Assembly: GCA_050289385.1 (NCBI GenBank)
Contig: JBNKFQ010000225.1
Span: 20,560-84,559 of the forward strand
Source of the DNA: JBNKFQ01 sp050289385
Lineage (GTDB): Bacteria; Pseudomonadota; Gammaproteobacteria; Pseudomonadales; Porticoccaceae
Direction of reading: 5' to 3'
DNA: 64,000 nucleotides
Positions 17,197 through 25,093 of the stretch are shown piece after piece (position 1 is the first letter of the stretch; the number at the start of each line of letters is the position of its first letter). The notes under the pieces were generated by a model. That model ran no database searches and was not told the origin of the DNA. It worked only from the letters and a program-made list of their open reading frames with translations. A program made the position numbers and the translations under genes.

Positions 17197-17454
17197 TTAT
17201 GCTCGCGACTGCTGCACCAGCAGCGCCAGATTACGCACTGAAGCAAAGTATTGCCTGGTCTGTTCAGATTCCGAGTTTACCTTGATTCCATAATTCTTTT
17301 GCAGCGCCAGGCCAAGCTCAAGCGCGTCGATAGAATCGAGACCAAGACCGTCGCCAAACAAGGGAGCTTCCGTATCAATATCATCTGGCGTTATATCTTC
17401 AAGATTGAGCGTATCGACAATCATCTGTTTCAGTTCGTTTTCCAACTGCGTCAT
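17197..17454 (-). CDS. apeE: Acyl carrier protein (first ACP, ApeE-type)
   Basis: An 85-residue acyl carrier protein with attachment Ser in LGLDSIDALELGLAL (about residue 40) preceded by an acidic loop (DDIDTEAPLFGDG). The C-terminal helix is RNLALLVQQ. It is an ACP distinct from ApeF in sequence and length of the linker, in line with the two-carrier design of aryl polyene synthases. The ATG at 17454 has GGGAGC upstream; the longer open frame (to 17568) would lie inside the acyltransferase gene. The chosen frame overlaps the acyltransferase end (17399) by 56 bp, an unusually long overlap for this compact operon. Confidence in the ACP identity is high, in the start moderate. Confidence 0.84.
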   Translation of the reverse strand: MTQLENELKQMIVDTLNLEDITPDDIDTEAPLFGDGLGLDSIDALELGLALQKNYGIKVNSESEQTRQYFASVRNLALLVQQSRA

Positions 17455-18211
17455 ATTTTTCCAGCTCCCGAGTAAAATAGTTTTGTAATAGTTCCGTGAC
17501 TCGCCGCACGGCCACACTGGTATTGGTTTCTTTTTTATACTCGGAGAGGTCGAGAGTATCGCCAACATACAGAGTGAAACACATTTTGCGCTTCGGTATT
17601 TGATACCACTTCATCTCTTTCGTCATCGCTGGCAGCTCGCCATGAATCACAACCGGCGTCACCATTGCATTTGATCGCAATGCCACCTGGGCCGCCCCGC
17701 GCTGAAAATGCAAAGGTTCCCCGGGAGTTGTACGAGTGCCCTCGGGGAAAATCAGCATGCTGTCCCCGGCCTGCAGACTCTGCACACACTGCTCAACCAT
17801 TACTGCAGAATCACCATTGCTCACATAGCCTGCATTTACCACCGGCCCTCGAGTAAAAGGGTTCTGCCACAAACTGTGCTTTACAATACAATTACCGTTT
17901 TTAATCTGACTGAACAGGAATACAACGTCCAGCAGACAAGGGTGGTTTGCCAGCACCAGCTGGCCCGGCTGATTCAGTTTTTTGGCGCCATGGATATTCA
18001 GTTTGAGAACACCAAGCAAACGCAACAGCCACACCTCGGCCCCCATACTGAAACACAATACCCGCCGCGAGCGTTTATGCAACAGATGGTCTGGAGACAA
18101 CAGTTTCAATACAGGAAAAATCACCAGGCGCAGCAACAAACCACCCAGGCCAAAAAAGAAAAATCCCAGCGCAGTGCCGATCAATCGCCAAATATGGTCA
18201 AGCCTGCGCAC
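17399..18211 (-). CDS. apeD: PlsC-like acyltransferase of aryl polyene cluster (ApeD-type)
   Basis: A 270-residue 1-acylglycerol-3-phosphate-acyltransferase-like protein. It begins with membrane-associated helices (LIGTALGFFFFGLGGLLLRLVIFPVL) and has the catalytic motif NHPCLLDVVFL (HX4D-type: NHPCLLD), the FPEGTRTTPG block and VTPVVIHGELPA. It probably forms an ester bond linking the pigment to a phospholipid-like anchor; substrate inferred. It starts at a GTG overlapping the upstream chain-length-factor gene by 14 bp and its last 56 bp overlap the first ACP gene. It differs from the housekeeping plsC at 58768-59493. Confidence 0.82.
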   Translation of the reverse strand: MRRLDHIWRLIGTALGFFFFGLGGLLLRLVIFPVLKLLSPDHLLHKRSRRVLCFSMGAEVWLLRLLGVLKLNIHGAKKLNQPGQLVLANHPCLLDVVFLFSQIKNGNCIVKHSLWQNPFTRGPVVNAGYVSNGDSAVMVEQCVQSLQAGDSMLIFPEGTRTTPGEPLHFQRGAAQVALRSNAMVTPVVIHGELPAMTKEMKWYQIPKRKMCFTLYVGDTLDLSEYKKETNTSVAVRRVTELLQNYFTRELEKYDAVGKRTETDDCRYAQS

Positions 18212-18941
18212 AACATCGCTCCCAACGCCACAACGACCCCATGCCTTGCAAGCAGATATTATCGTCTCTGCCCTGCAATACCCGAATCAAACCTTTTAAC
18301 TGAGCTTCCTGCTCATCGGCCCCTCCTGGAGCGGAGGCTATACGCTGCAAAGAAAAATAACTGTCCGAAGCGGCCCGGGTTATCAACAGCGCACAGGCCG
18401 TCAATCCAGATGGGCCAGGTTTGGTTGCGCGATACACCAACGGCAATTGTTGGTCGTAAAAAACCACCAGTGCCTGGTTGTGGCGTTCGGTTTGAAGTAA
18501 GCCCTGTGCTTCCATTAATGCGGGAAGCACACTGCCACCGACTGGAGAAAGGCATGTGGTTTCCACGGTAATTTGGCGAGCTATCGTAAACTGGCCGGAA
18601 ATAGCGTTGTGGACGGATAAACTGAATGCTGCCGGTGAAACCGGTTGTTCTGAGGCTATTGCCCGGGTTAATTCAAAGGTCCGGTCACTTTCACCGTAAA
18701 CAGAACTGAATATAGTCGGTGTTTGTCTGGCATCCCCCAAGCACTGCCAAGCCACATGTAATGCGGTCCTGGCAAGGGGACTCAAACGCCGCCGCAACAT
18801 TGCCGGCATGTAGGATACATCCGGAATCGCCGGGCCAAGGTTACCTGTACGATTATGCCTGGACCGATCAACCAGAGCATCTGGATATTCAAGCCCCGAC
18901 ACCCAAGCATTCCAATTCGATATATTAAACCCCAACCGCAT
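18198..18941 (-). CDS. apeC: Ketosynthase-like chain-length factor (ApeC-type)
   Basis: A 247-residue protein of the beta-ketoacyl synthase N-terminal-domain-like family. FSLSVHNAISGQFTIAR is the family's hallmark, followed by the strand-turn VETTCLSPVGGSVLPALMEAQGLL where true ketosynthases carry the active-site Cys loop. It is about 150 residues shorter than a full ketosynthase, with no second His-containing half, so it is probably not catalytic alone. In the characterised pathway ApeC pairs with ApeO as a chain-length factor, and this is the first gene of the operon here as expected. I prefer the ATG at 18941 (GGAAG upstream) over one at 18962 without a ribosome-binding site. Confidence 0.8.
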   Translation of the reverse strand: MRLGFNISNWNAWVSGLEYPDALVDRSRHNRTGNLGPAIPDVSYMPAMLRRRLSPLARTALHVAWQCLGDARQTPTIFSSVYGESDRTFELTRAIASEQPVSPAAFSLSVHNAISGQFTIARQITVETTCLSPVGGSVLPALMEAQGLLQTERHNQALVVFYDQQLPLVYRATKPGPSGLTACALLITRAASDSYFSLQRIASAPGGADEQEAQLKGLIRVLQGRDDNICLQGMGSLWRWERCCAQA

Positions 18942-19131
18942 GTGTTGCTTCCACTGCACCATAAAGCCATATCTTGAAAGGCGGCATTATACGGGTTTCA
19001 GCTCATACAAACAGCCTCATCTGCATGCATCTGTCGCCCTGCCCCTATCCTCTTACAGACAATCGGTTTACCATTGCCCAAACGGGCGTCCAGAACGCCA
19101 AGGGAATAGACATTCAATCATTGAGGAAGCC
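18942..19131. promoter_or_regulatory. Divergent intergenic region with putative aryl polyene operon promoter
   Basis: This 190-bp gap separates the minus-strand aryl polyene operon from the plus-strand small-protein/PPTase pair. On the minus strand a perfect TATAAT lies at 18986-18991 (read as attata on plus), about 45 bp from the ApeC start codon, so transcription would start near 18979. I do not see a good -35 hexamer at 16-18 bp, so this could need an activator. For the plus-strand gene I see a ribosome-binding site (GAGGAA around 19123) but no clear promoter. No regulator gene is present beside it. Confidence 0.4.
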
Positions 19132-19581
19132 ATGAAGAATCTTCTGATCGCTGTAACCATCTCTATTTTTAGCCTGTGCAGCATCCAGACGCTGGCACGC
19201 GACACCAAGCACATGTATCCACTGTCAGATGCCCTCAATACCGAGGACGCTCATGAAAAGCTCAATGAGGGGATTAAATTCTTTTTTGGCGACCAAAAAC
19301 CCGATTCAATTGCTCGCAGTCTGGGCTCCTTTACTTCTAACAGAAAAACAAACGCATTTAACAAATCTGATAAAGAAGCATGTGAGTGGGCATTTCTTTC
19401 AGCCATGCTGGCATTGCAATCTCGCGCCAAACAACAAGGAGGTAATGCGATAATTATTCACAGCTATTATCGAAGAAACACCGTCAAAAGCGACACTGAG
19501 TATGAATGCGGAGCGGGTACGTTTGTGGCAGGTGTGACATTGGTTGGTAAAGTAGTCAAGCTGAACGACCAAGCCTCATAA
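19132..19581 (+). CDS. Small exported protein, YbjQ-like or 'excinuclease'-type, function unknown
   Basis: A 149-residue protein with a clear signal peptide (MKNLLIAVTISIFSLCSIQTLA) and an exported domain. The C-terminal half contains GGNAIIIHSYYRRNTVKSDTEYECGAGTFVAGVTLVGKVVKL, which resembles small periplasmic proteins often annotated, probably wrongly, as 'excinuclease ATPase subunit'. Two cysteines (in EACEWAF and EYECGAG) could form a disulfide. It starts at 19132 after GAGGAAG; the open frame upstream is untranslated by this reading. It is divergent to the aryl polyene operon and 6 bp before the PPTase gene, so it may serve the pigment system. I cannot assign a function. Confidence 0.6.
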   Translation: MKNLLIAVTISIFSLCSIQTLARDTKHMYPLSDALNTEDAHEKLNEGIKFFFGDQKPDSIARSLGSFTSNRKTNAFNKSDKEACEWAFLSAMLALQSRAKQQGGNAIIIHSYYRRNTVKSDTEYECGAGTFVAGVTLVGKVVKLNDQAS

Positions 19582-19587
19582 TCACCC

Positions 19588-20322
19588 GTGCCTTATAGAG
19601 TTCCCGGGCTTTCAATCTGGTTGGCAAACTGCAACCAAAAGAGTTTTACCGGACCGAAAGCCCTTGGCCTACTCAGCACCGCTGAAGCCGAACGGTACCA
19701 GCAACTGCAACTACCTCAAAGGCGCAGACAGCTGTTGACAACCCGCAGCCTCGCACGCGCAGCGCTGAGCTTTACGCAAGGACAATCTCTTCAGTCCTGG
19801 CAACTATCAGCTCTGGGGCGACCGCAGATTCAATCCCGCACGCTCGCTCCCGACCTGAGCCTCGCACATAGTCGTCATACGGCTGTATGCGCCATAGCTA
19901 CATCTGGCAGTATTGGCGTAGATATCGAACCTTTGTCACAATCGAGAAATTGGCTGGCATTGGCAAAAACCGCCTTCTCTGCCTCCGAGGCATCACAGAT
20001 CGAGAATTGGCCAGCCTCGTCAGGAAAGCAATTTTTGTCGCGCTGGACACTCAAGGAGGCTTACAGCAAAACTACCGGTATAAGCCTACTCGAAGCCCTC
20101 AGGCAACTGCGCATAATTTGGCACAAAGACGGACGAGCCACTATTTCCGGTTACTCCCCGGACAGTTCATGGACTTTCAGCTTATTTAAGCTTGAAGAGC
20201 AGATCCTCGCATTATGCTGGCAAAATGGCCTTTCTGATTTACCTGACTTTTATCACTTGCCAACACTAGACAGCAAACCGGTAAAACTAAAACCGGAGCA
20301 GATTCTGTTGATTCGCCAATAA
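19588..20322 (+). CDS. Sfp-type 4'-phosphopantetheinyl transferase
   Basis: A 244-residue PPTase. The two signature blocks are present: GSIGVDIEPLSQ (the Mg-binding GVDIE) and SRWTLKEAYSKTTG (WTLKEAY, with catalytic Lys-Glu), and the N-terminal half has RRRQLLTTRSLARAALS. It transfers phosphopantetheine from CoA to the Ser of ACPs; the obvious targets are the two ACPs of the aryl polyene operon encoded divergently. Translation appears to start at a GTG (19588) 6 bp after the previous stop, so the pair is probably one transcript. The stop is 10 bp from the convergent hydrolase gene. Confidence 0.86.
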   Translation: MPYRVPGLSIWLANCNQKSFTGPKALGLLSTAEAERYQQLQLPQRRRQLLTTRSLARAALSFTQGQSLQSWQLSALGRPQIQSRTLAPDLSLAHSRHTAVCAIATSGSIGVDIEPLSQSRNWLALAKTAFSASEASQIENWPASSGKQFLSRWTLKEAYSKTTGISLLEALRQLRIIWHKDGRATISGYSPDSSWTFSLFKLEEQILALCWQNGLSDLPDFYHLPTLDSKPVKLKPEQILLIRQ

Positions 20323-20332
20323 CTATTGCGAA

Positions 20333-21004
20333 CTATCGGCTCTGTTTCAACAACCACTCATAAAGCTGCGGATTATTATAAGTTTCAGTCCACGAATCAT
20401 GTCCTGTATTCGCGTACACGGTAAACCTCACGTTACCACCCGCTGCCCGCAGCGCATTCACCATTTCCTCTCCCGCACTCAGCGGGACACGTTGGTCTTT
20501 TTCCCCGTGAAATGCCCACACTGGTACAGACTTTATAACCTCTATACCGTTTGGATTGCCTCCACCACAGACCGGAGCAATCGCTGCAAAGCGATCCGGG
20601 TAGGCTTTGGCCATTGACCATACACCATAGCCCCCCAAACTCATTCCGGTGAGATAAATCCGGTTTTCGTCAACCTGGTATCTGGCCGTCGTTTCAGACA
20701 ACACGTTATTCAAAAAGCCCGTGTCCCACCACCCGCTTTCGCTTTGTGGAGCAACAACAATAAACGGTAGCGATCTGCCGCTTTCAATCAATTTGGGTGG
20801 TCCATGTCGCGCAACCAGTTGCAAATTACGGCCGCGCTCTCCATACCCATGTAAAAACAGTAGTAACGGCCAACTCTTTCGGGGTGAATAGCCATCAGGC
20901 AAATAAACCTTATAACGATCTGCGACAGGCGAAATGGTACAGCTGCCAAGAAATAACACCGATACCAGAGCAAGTACGAATAACAGTGGACTGCCAGACT
21001 TCAT
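20333..21004 (-). CDS. Lipoprotein alpha/beta hydrolase (PHB-depolymerase/esterase-like)
   Basis: A 223-residue lipoprotein hydrolase: signal peptide with lipobox FLGSC, then an alpha/beta-hydrolase fold. LPDGYSPRKSWPLLLFLHGYGERG carries the oxyanion-hole region, MSLGGYGVWSMAK the nucleophile elbow (GMSLGG), the Asp is in FHGEKDQRVPL and the His in NTGHDSW. It is thus a serine esterase or peptidase of the dienelactone hydrolase/PHB-depolymerase-like group, anchored at the membrane. The ATG at 21004 follows AAGGGA and precedes the signal peptide; the open frame upstream to 21046 would cover the Pho-box region. It is divergent from phoB and begins 69 bp from the Pho box, so it may be phosphate-regulated. 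Confidence 0.75.
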   Translation of the reverse strand: MKSGSPLLFVLALVSVLFLGSCTISPVADRYKVYLPDGYSPRKSWPLLLFLHGYGERGRNLQLVARHGPPKLIESGRSLPFIVVAPQSESGWWDTGFLNNVLSETTARYQVDENRIYLTGMSLGGYGVWSMAKAYPDRFAAIAPVCGGGNPNGIEVIKSVPVWAFHGEKDQRVPLSAGEEMVNALRAAGGNVRFTVYANTGHDSWTETYNNPQLYEWLLKQSR

Positions 21005-21072
21005 CTTTTTTCCCTTAGCCAGCACAGAAACCATCACAATTGTCACTTAATTAACAACTTTTTGTAATATGC

Positions 21073-21090
21073 TTGTCATATCGCTGTCAT
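21073..21090 (+). promoter_or_regulatory. Pho box upstream of phoB
   Basis: TTGTCATATCGCTGTCAT matches the PhoB consensus CTGTCATAWAWCTGTCAY in both 7-bp half-sites (TTGTCAT and CTGTCAT) with the 4-bp spacer. It lies 41 bp before the phoB start codon and between phoB and the divergent hydrolase gene, so PhoB very probably autoregulates and may also control the hydrolase. Confidence 0.85.
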
Positions 21091-21130
21091 GTAATGGCCG
21101 ACTGAAGATAGACCACGAGGCAGAAAGGCT

Positions 21131-21832
21131 ATGCAACAGGCAAACATTCTGGTGGTAGATGACGAAGCGTCCATCAGGGATATGATTACCATGGCTCTGG
21201 AGATAGCGGGCTACAAGTGCACCCAGGCCGCCAATGCGCAGGACGCCCACAGCCGGATCATTGATGATCAGCCCGACCTGGTATTGCTCGACTGGATGAT
21301 GCCCGGCACTACCGGCATTGAACTGATTCGCCGCCTGAAACGCAATGAACTCACTGCCAAAGTCCCGGTGATCATGCTGACAGCGAAAAGCGATGAAGAC
21401 AACAAGGTCCAGGGCTTTGACTCCGGCGCAGATGATTACATCACCAAACCCTTTTCGCCACGCGAACTGCTGGCTCGTATCAAGGCCGTGCTGCGACGTG
21501 CAGGCCCGGAAACCCCGGACGAACCAATCCAGGTAAACGACCTCGTCTTTGACCCCATCAGTCACCGCGTAACCATCGGCGAAAAGTCTCTCTCCATGGG
21601 CCCAACCGAATTTCGTTTGCTTGAGTTTTTCCTGACTCACCGTGAACGGGTGTATAGCCGCGGCCAGATTCTGGACCATGTCTGGGGCGGCAACGTGTAT
21701 ATGGAGGAGCGTACCGTAGACGTGCATATTCGTCGTCTGCGCAAGGTATTGAGTATTGATGGTCACGATCGATTCATTCAGACTGTGCGCGGCGCAGGGT
21801 ATCGCTTTTCGATGAAGCTGGCAGACGAGTAA
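21131..21832 (+). CDS. phoB: Phosphate regulon response regulator PhoB
   Basis: A 233-residue OmpR/PhoB-type response regulator. The receiver domain has LVVDDEAS near the start, phosphorylation Asp in LVLLDWMMPGTTG, Thr in IMLTAKSDED and Lys in YITKPFSPRELLARI. The C-terminal winged helix (MGPTEFRLLEFFLTHRERVYSRGQILDHVWGGNVYMEERTVDVHIRRLRKVL) binds DNA. Adjacent phoR and the distant but same-window pst operon, plus a Pho box before the gene, make the identity safe. The spacing to phoR is 229 bp, longer than usual, because of an inverted heptad repeat. Confidence 0.96.
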   Translation: MQQANILVVDDEASIRDMITMALEIAGYKCTQAANAQDAHSRIIDDQPDLVLLDWMMPGTTGIELIRRLKRNELTAKVPVIMLTAKSDEDNKVQGFDSGADDYITKPFSPRELLARIKAVLRRAGPETPDEPIQVNDLVFDPISHRVTIGEKSLSMGPTEFRLLEFFLTHRERVYSRGQILDHVWGGNVYMEERTVDVHIRRLRKVLSIDGHDRFIQTVRGAGYRFSMKLADE

Positions 21833-21870
21833 GGGGCCGGGACTCATGTCAATACAGCAATCTTTGAGTC

Positions 21871-21968
21871 GTTCGATGTTCGATGTTGGATGTTCGACGA
21901 AAAGTCCGGAAATCTGGCATCTGGCGCGAGTTTGCTTTGCGTCGAACATCCAACATCGAACGTCGAAC
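21871..21968. repeat. Inverted heptad repeat (29-bp arms) between phoB and phoR
   Basis: Left arm 21871-21899 and right arm 21940-21968 are reverse complements with a single mismatch, separated by 40 bp. Each arm consists of four imperfect 7-bp units of type GTTCGAT. The structure could fold into a stable hairpin in RNA or a cruciform in DNA. It starts about 39 bp after the phoB stop and ends about 93 bp before the phoR start, so it sits in the probable bicistronic transcript. Confidence 0.9.
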
Positions 21969-22061
21969 AAAACCCCCGGATCACATTACCATGGCTACCC
22001 GGGCAGCGGTGTTAGAGCCGTTGTTCCCGGCGCTGACAGATCATCCTGACGGAGCACTCAC

Positions 22062-23363
22062 TTGCAACGAGGTTTTCAAACCGAAATCCAGCGCGCATTA
22101 CTGTTGGCTGCCGGTTTTTTGGTGTTTGGCTACATGGTCGGATACCCGCTGGTGGCATTGCTGTTCGGCGGCATAACCTACCTGATATGGACCTTTCGCA
22201 AGATTCAACAGGTTTACCGCTGGCTCGACGCTGGCGCCCGTGGTCTGCCACCCGATGCCGGTGGTATCTGGGGCGATATCTCGGATCAACTGTATCGCCT
22301 GCAAAAGCGCTCTCTGCGTAGCCAGCAAAGCCTCAAATCCCTTGCCGAACGCGTACAAAAGATTACCGGTGCACTGGATGACGGCATACTGATTCTCGAC
22401 AAATCTCGTGCACTGGTATGGTGGAATCCGGCCGCAGAACAATTGTTGTCTTTGCAACCAGCCGACCGTAGTCAGGCCATTATGAATCTGGTGCGAGACC
22501 CCGCGTTTGTGTCCTTTGTTCAGCAACAAGACTTTGATTTGCCTCTGGAAATTCGCGCCCCGGGCAACGCCGCCAAAACGCTGCTGTTTAATGCCGCCTC
22601 GTTCGGAGAGGGGGAAGTTGTGCTGGTGGCACATGACGTCACGCACCTGCGTCGTCTGGAAGAAATGCGCAAGGATTTTGTCGCCAATATTTCTCACGAA
22701 TTGCGCACACCTCTCACGGTTATTTCAGGCTATCTTGAAAACCTTGAAGACATCACGGAAGACCTCCCCGGGCCGTTTCATCGCGCTCTCGACCAGATGC
22801 GCCAGCAGACCGCGCGAATGAGCAACCTTGCCGACGATCTGGTGATGCTTTCCAGGCTGGAGTCGCTGGATCAAAAAGCCGGTAAAGCACCGGTAGCATT
22901 AAACCCCATGCTCCAGCAAATTATTGCCGATGCCCATGCCCTGAGTGAGGGCAAGCATGAAATTGTGTTTCAGCCGGGCGCCGACACCTGCGTACCCGGC
23001 GATGCCAACCAGATACAAAGCGCCATTTCCAATCTGGTGTTCAACGCCGTTCGGCACAATGCAGCGGGCGTTACGATTACAGTGTCTGTGACAAAAAGCG
23101 ACGACAGCATTGATGTAAGTGTCAGTGATAACGGTATCGGTATTGATCCGGTTCACCTGCCGCGACTCACTGAACGCTTTTACCGGGTGGACTCCAGTCG
23201 AGCAACAAGTTCCGGCGGCACCGGTCTGGGGTTGGCAATCGTGAAGCATGTGCTCCTGCGCCATAACGCATCCCTGGACATTCAGAGCACATTGGGCAAA
23301 GGCAGCACATTTACCTGCCACTTTCCGGCCGTTGATGGTAAAAGGCTGGAAACTGGAGGTTAG
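22062..23363 (+). CDS. phoR: Phosphate regulon sensor histidine kinase PhoR
   Basis: A 433-residue sensor kinase. Two N-terminal helices (LLLAAGFLVFGYMVGYPLVALLFGGITYLIW), a PAS-like domain (about residues 100-200, VQKITGALDDGILILDKSRALVWWNPAAEQLL), then the DHp block KDFVANISHELRTPLTVISGYLE with the phosphorylated His, an N box (SNLVFNAVRHNAAG), DNGIGID and GGTGLGLAIVKH. It phosphorylates PhoB under phosphate limitation, in concert with PstSCAB-PhoU encoded at 29-35 kb. The start is a TTG with GGAG (22051-22054) seven bases before it; the residues after it fit the family N-terminus. Confidence 0.95.
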   Translation: MQRGFQTEIQRALLLAAGFLVFGYMVGYPLVALLFGGITYLIWTFRKIQQVYRWLDAGARGLPPDAGGIWGDISDQLYRLQKRSLRSQQSLKSLAERVQKITGALDDGILILDKSRALVWWNPAAEQLLSLQPADRSQAIMNLVRDPAFVSFVQQQDFDLPLEIRAPGNAAKTLLFNAASFGEGEVVLVAHDVTHLRRLEEMRKDFVANISHELRTPLTVISGYLENLEDITEDLPGPFHRALDQMRQQTARMSNLADDLVMLSRLESLDQKAGKAPVALNPMLQQIIADAHALSEGKHEIVFQPGADTCVPGDANQIQSAISNLVFNAVRHNAAGVTITVSVTKSDDSIDVSVSDNGIGIDPVHLPRLTERFYRVDSSRATSSGGTGLGLAIVKHVLLRHNASLDIQSTLGKGSTFTCHFPAVDGKRLETGG

Positions 23364-23459
23364 AAGTTGGAAGTCAAACCCCAATCAAAAAACGACAAGC
23401 GTAGCGATGTCGCAAGCCTTTTACTTCCAACTTCCAACTTCTATCTTCTAACTTCTAAC
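23359..23459. repeat. Second heptad-repeat hairpin, after phoR
   Basis: GTTAGAAGTTGGAAGT (23359-23374, overlapping the phoR stop) pairs with the complementary ACTTCCAACTTCTATC (23430-23445; 15 of 16 match). The right-hand array continues to 23459 as imperfect 7-bp units (ACTTCCA, ACTTCTA and variants). It lies between the convergent phoR and DUF938 genes and could act as a two-way terminator or a REP-like element. It is the same design as the array between phoB and phoR but of different sequence. Confidence 0.8.
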
Positions 23460-23465
23460 TCAAAA

Positions 23466-24068
23466 TCAACTCCGCTTGCGCCACTCCAGCAAACGATTGT
23501 TTGCCGGCATCTCATGGTCATTGATCAGCTCCAGCCCGGCATCGTGTGCAAGTTTCGCAATATCCTCAAAATTACGTATCCCCTGACGCGGATCCTGTCG
23601 TTTTAGCCAAAGATCAAATTTTGCGTTGCTCTCGCTGGTATAGTTACCCTGGTACTTGAACGGGCCGTATAAACAGAAGACACCGCCTGGCTCAAGATGC
23701 CTGGCGAGCCCGGCAAACATTCGATTGACGCTCTTTTGCGACATTATGTGACAAGTATTGGCAGTGTATACACCGTCCACTGACAAGAGCGGCCATATCA
23801 ACATATTCACGTCCAGCAAACGCGGCCGATGCAGATTGGGCGCCGGATGGTCATTAATCCAGAAGTTAATGGCCGCATGATTTTCGGAACGATCGCTGGT
23901 ATGCCAATGCAGGTGTGGTAGTCGCGGCGAAAAATACACCGCGTGCTGACCCGTACCACTGCCAATCTCAAGTACTCGGCGGCACTCGCCAAACGCTTTC
24001 TTCAAAATCGCCAAAACAGGCACCTTGTTGTTCTCGCAGGCCTGTGAAAACGGCTTGGTTACGGTCAT
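23466..24068 (-). CDS. DUF938 SAM-dependent methyltransferase
   Basis: A 200-residue class I methyltransferase. It has the SAM-binding motif RRVLEIGSGTGQHAVYF (residues about 30-46), DRSENHAAI (acidic motif II region) and YGPFKYQGNYTSESNAKFDLWL, the block that marks DUF938 proteins. The substrate of the family is not known to me. It is convergent to phoR and separated by the heptad-repeat hairpin. Length and motifs are normal. A few codons upstream of 24068 there is no good Shine-Dalgarno, but the family N-terminus (PFSQACENN) agrees with this start. Confidence 0.87.
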   Translation of the reverse strand: MTVTKPFSQACENNKVPVLAILKKAFGECRRVLEIGSGTGQHAVYFSPRLPHLHWHTSDRSENHAAINFWINDHPAPNLHRPRLLDVNMLIWPLLSVDGVYTANTCHIMSQKSVNRMFAGLARHLEPGGVFCLYGPFKYQGNYTSESNAKFDLWLKRQDPRQGIRNFEDIAKLAHDAGLELINDHEMPANNRLLEWRKRS

Positions 24069-24181
24069 ATATCACTCCGCTTTATTCTTGATTTTACCCA
24101 TGACCTGCAAGGTAGACGTTACGATGGCTAAACTCATCAATGGATCGGCAACATCCATTTCAGCAATTGTGACCCCGGTGT

Positions 24182-24967
24182 CTACTGACTCTGCGGTTCG
24201 TCGCGAAGAAACACCCACTGGCGAAGGCTCGACTGCCCGGCGCAATAGTAATAGCCATCGACGTCAAAATCCTTGATCTCATCAGGGTCTCGCAACCGGT
24301 TTTTGATAATATATGCACTCATCAGGCCCCGGGCTTTCTTGGCGTAAAAACTGATAATTTTGTAATCGCTACCCTTCCTGTCTTTGAACACAGGGGTAAT
24401 AACGTCTGCTTGCAACGCCTCTGGCCTGACCGCCCGAAAATATTCATTGGAAGCCAGATTTATCAGCACTTTTTTACCTTTTTGTTTGGTAAATCCGGCG
24501 TTTAGCGCTTCTGTAATTGCATTTCCCCAAAACTGGTAAAGATCTTTTCCACGGCTGTTGGCAAAACGCACCCCCATCTCCAGCCTATATGGCTGTATCA
24601 GATCCAGCGGCTTTAGCAAGCCGTACAAACCGGACAGGATACGCAAATGCTGTTGCGCCCAGGAAAGGTCAGCAGCCGTAAATGCATGAGCTTGCAAACC
24701 AAGGTAAACATCGCCCTTGAACGCTAATACCGCCTGACGGGCATTGTCCGGTGTAAAGGGTGTGCTCCAGTTGAGAAAGCGACCAAAATTGAGGTTGCCG
24801 AGCTTGTCACTGATCTTCATCAGCTCACTAATCCGGGGTGGCGACAACTCACGCAATTGCTCAATTAACTCTGCCGAATCTGACAGGAATTCGGGCGTGC
24901 TGTGGCGTCTGGTTGTAACCGGGGTTTCAAAATCGAGGGTTTTGGCGGGCGAAATCACAATTTGCAT
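24182..24967 (-). CDS. yaaA: Peroxide stress protein YaaA (UPF0246)
   Basis: A 261-residue YaaA/DUF328 protein. Diagnostic segments are MQIVISPAKTLDF at the start, GLYGLLKPLDLIQPYRLEMG, NLASNEYF and VITPVFKDRKGSDYKIISFYAKKARGLMSAYII. In E. coli YaaA reduces free iron and DNA damage during peroxide stress. I start at the ATG at 24967 because residues MQIVISPAKT are the conserved family N-terminus; nine codons upstream remain open. It is divergent from the M48 peptidase gene. The length is normal for the family. Confidence 0.95.
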   Translation of the reverse strand: MQIVISPAKTLDFETPVTTRRHSTPEFLSDSAELIEQLRELSPPRISELMKISDKLGNLNFGRFLNWSTPFTPDNARQAVLAFKGDVYLGLQAHAFTAADLSWAQQHLRILSGLYGLLKPLDLIQPYRLEMGVRFANSRGKDLYQFWGNAITEALNAGFTKQKGKKVLINLASNEYFRAVRPEALQADVITPVFKDRKGSDYKIISFYAKKARGLMSAYIIKNRLRDPDEIKDFDVDGYYYCAGQSSLRQWVFLRDEPQSQ

Positions 24968-25093
24968 AGAACTTTCCATTTGAATCTGTTGCAACAGACC
25001 CTACATTATAAATTGATTACCGTTATAAAATGTTTCTTGCTCAACGAGCGTAAGTGACTCCGGATGCCCCGACCTCAGAAAAGGACCGCTACT

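Noticed and set aside
21047..21970. A 307-residue minus-strand open frame across phoB
   Set aside because: It is antisense to phoB for most of its length, and its Met-rich start (MFDVRCWMFDAKQ) is just translated heptad repeat. phoB has all conserved residues and a Pho box.
24069..24181. A possible small gene between DUF938 and yaaA
   Set aside because: The plus-strand frame (MAKLINGSATS...) runs into the antisense of yaaA, and there is no ribosome-binding site; I count the 113 bp as intergenic.
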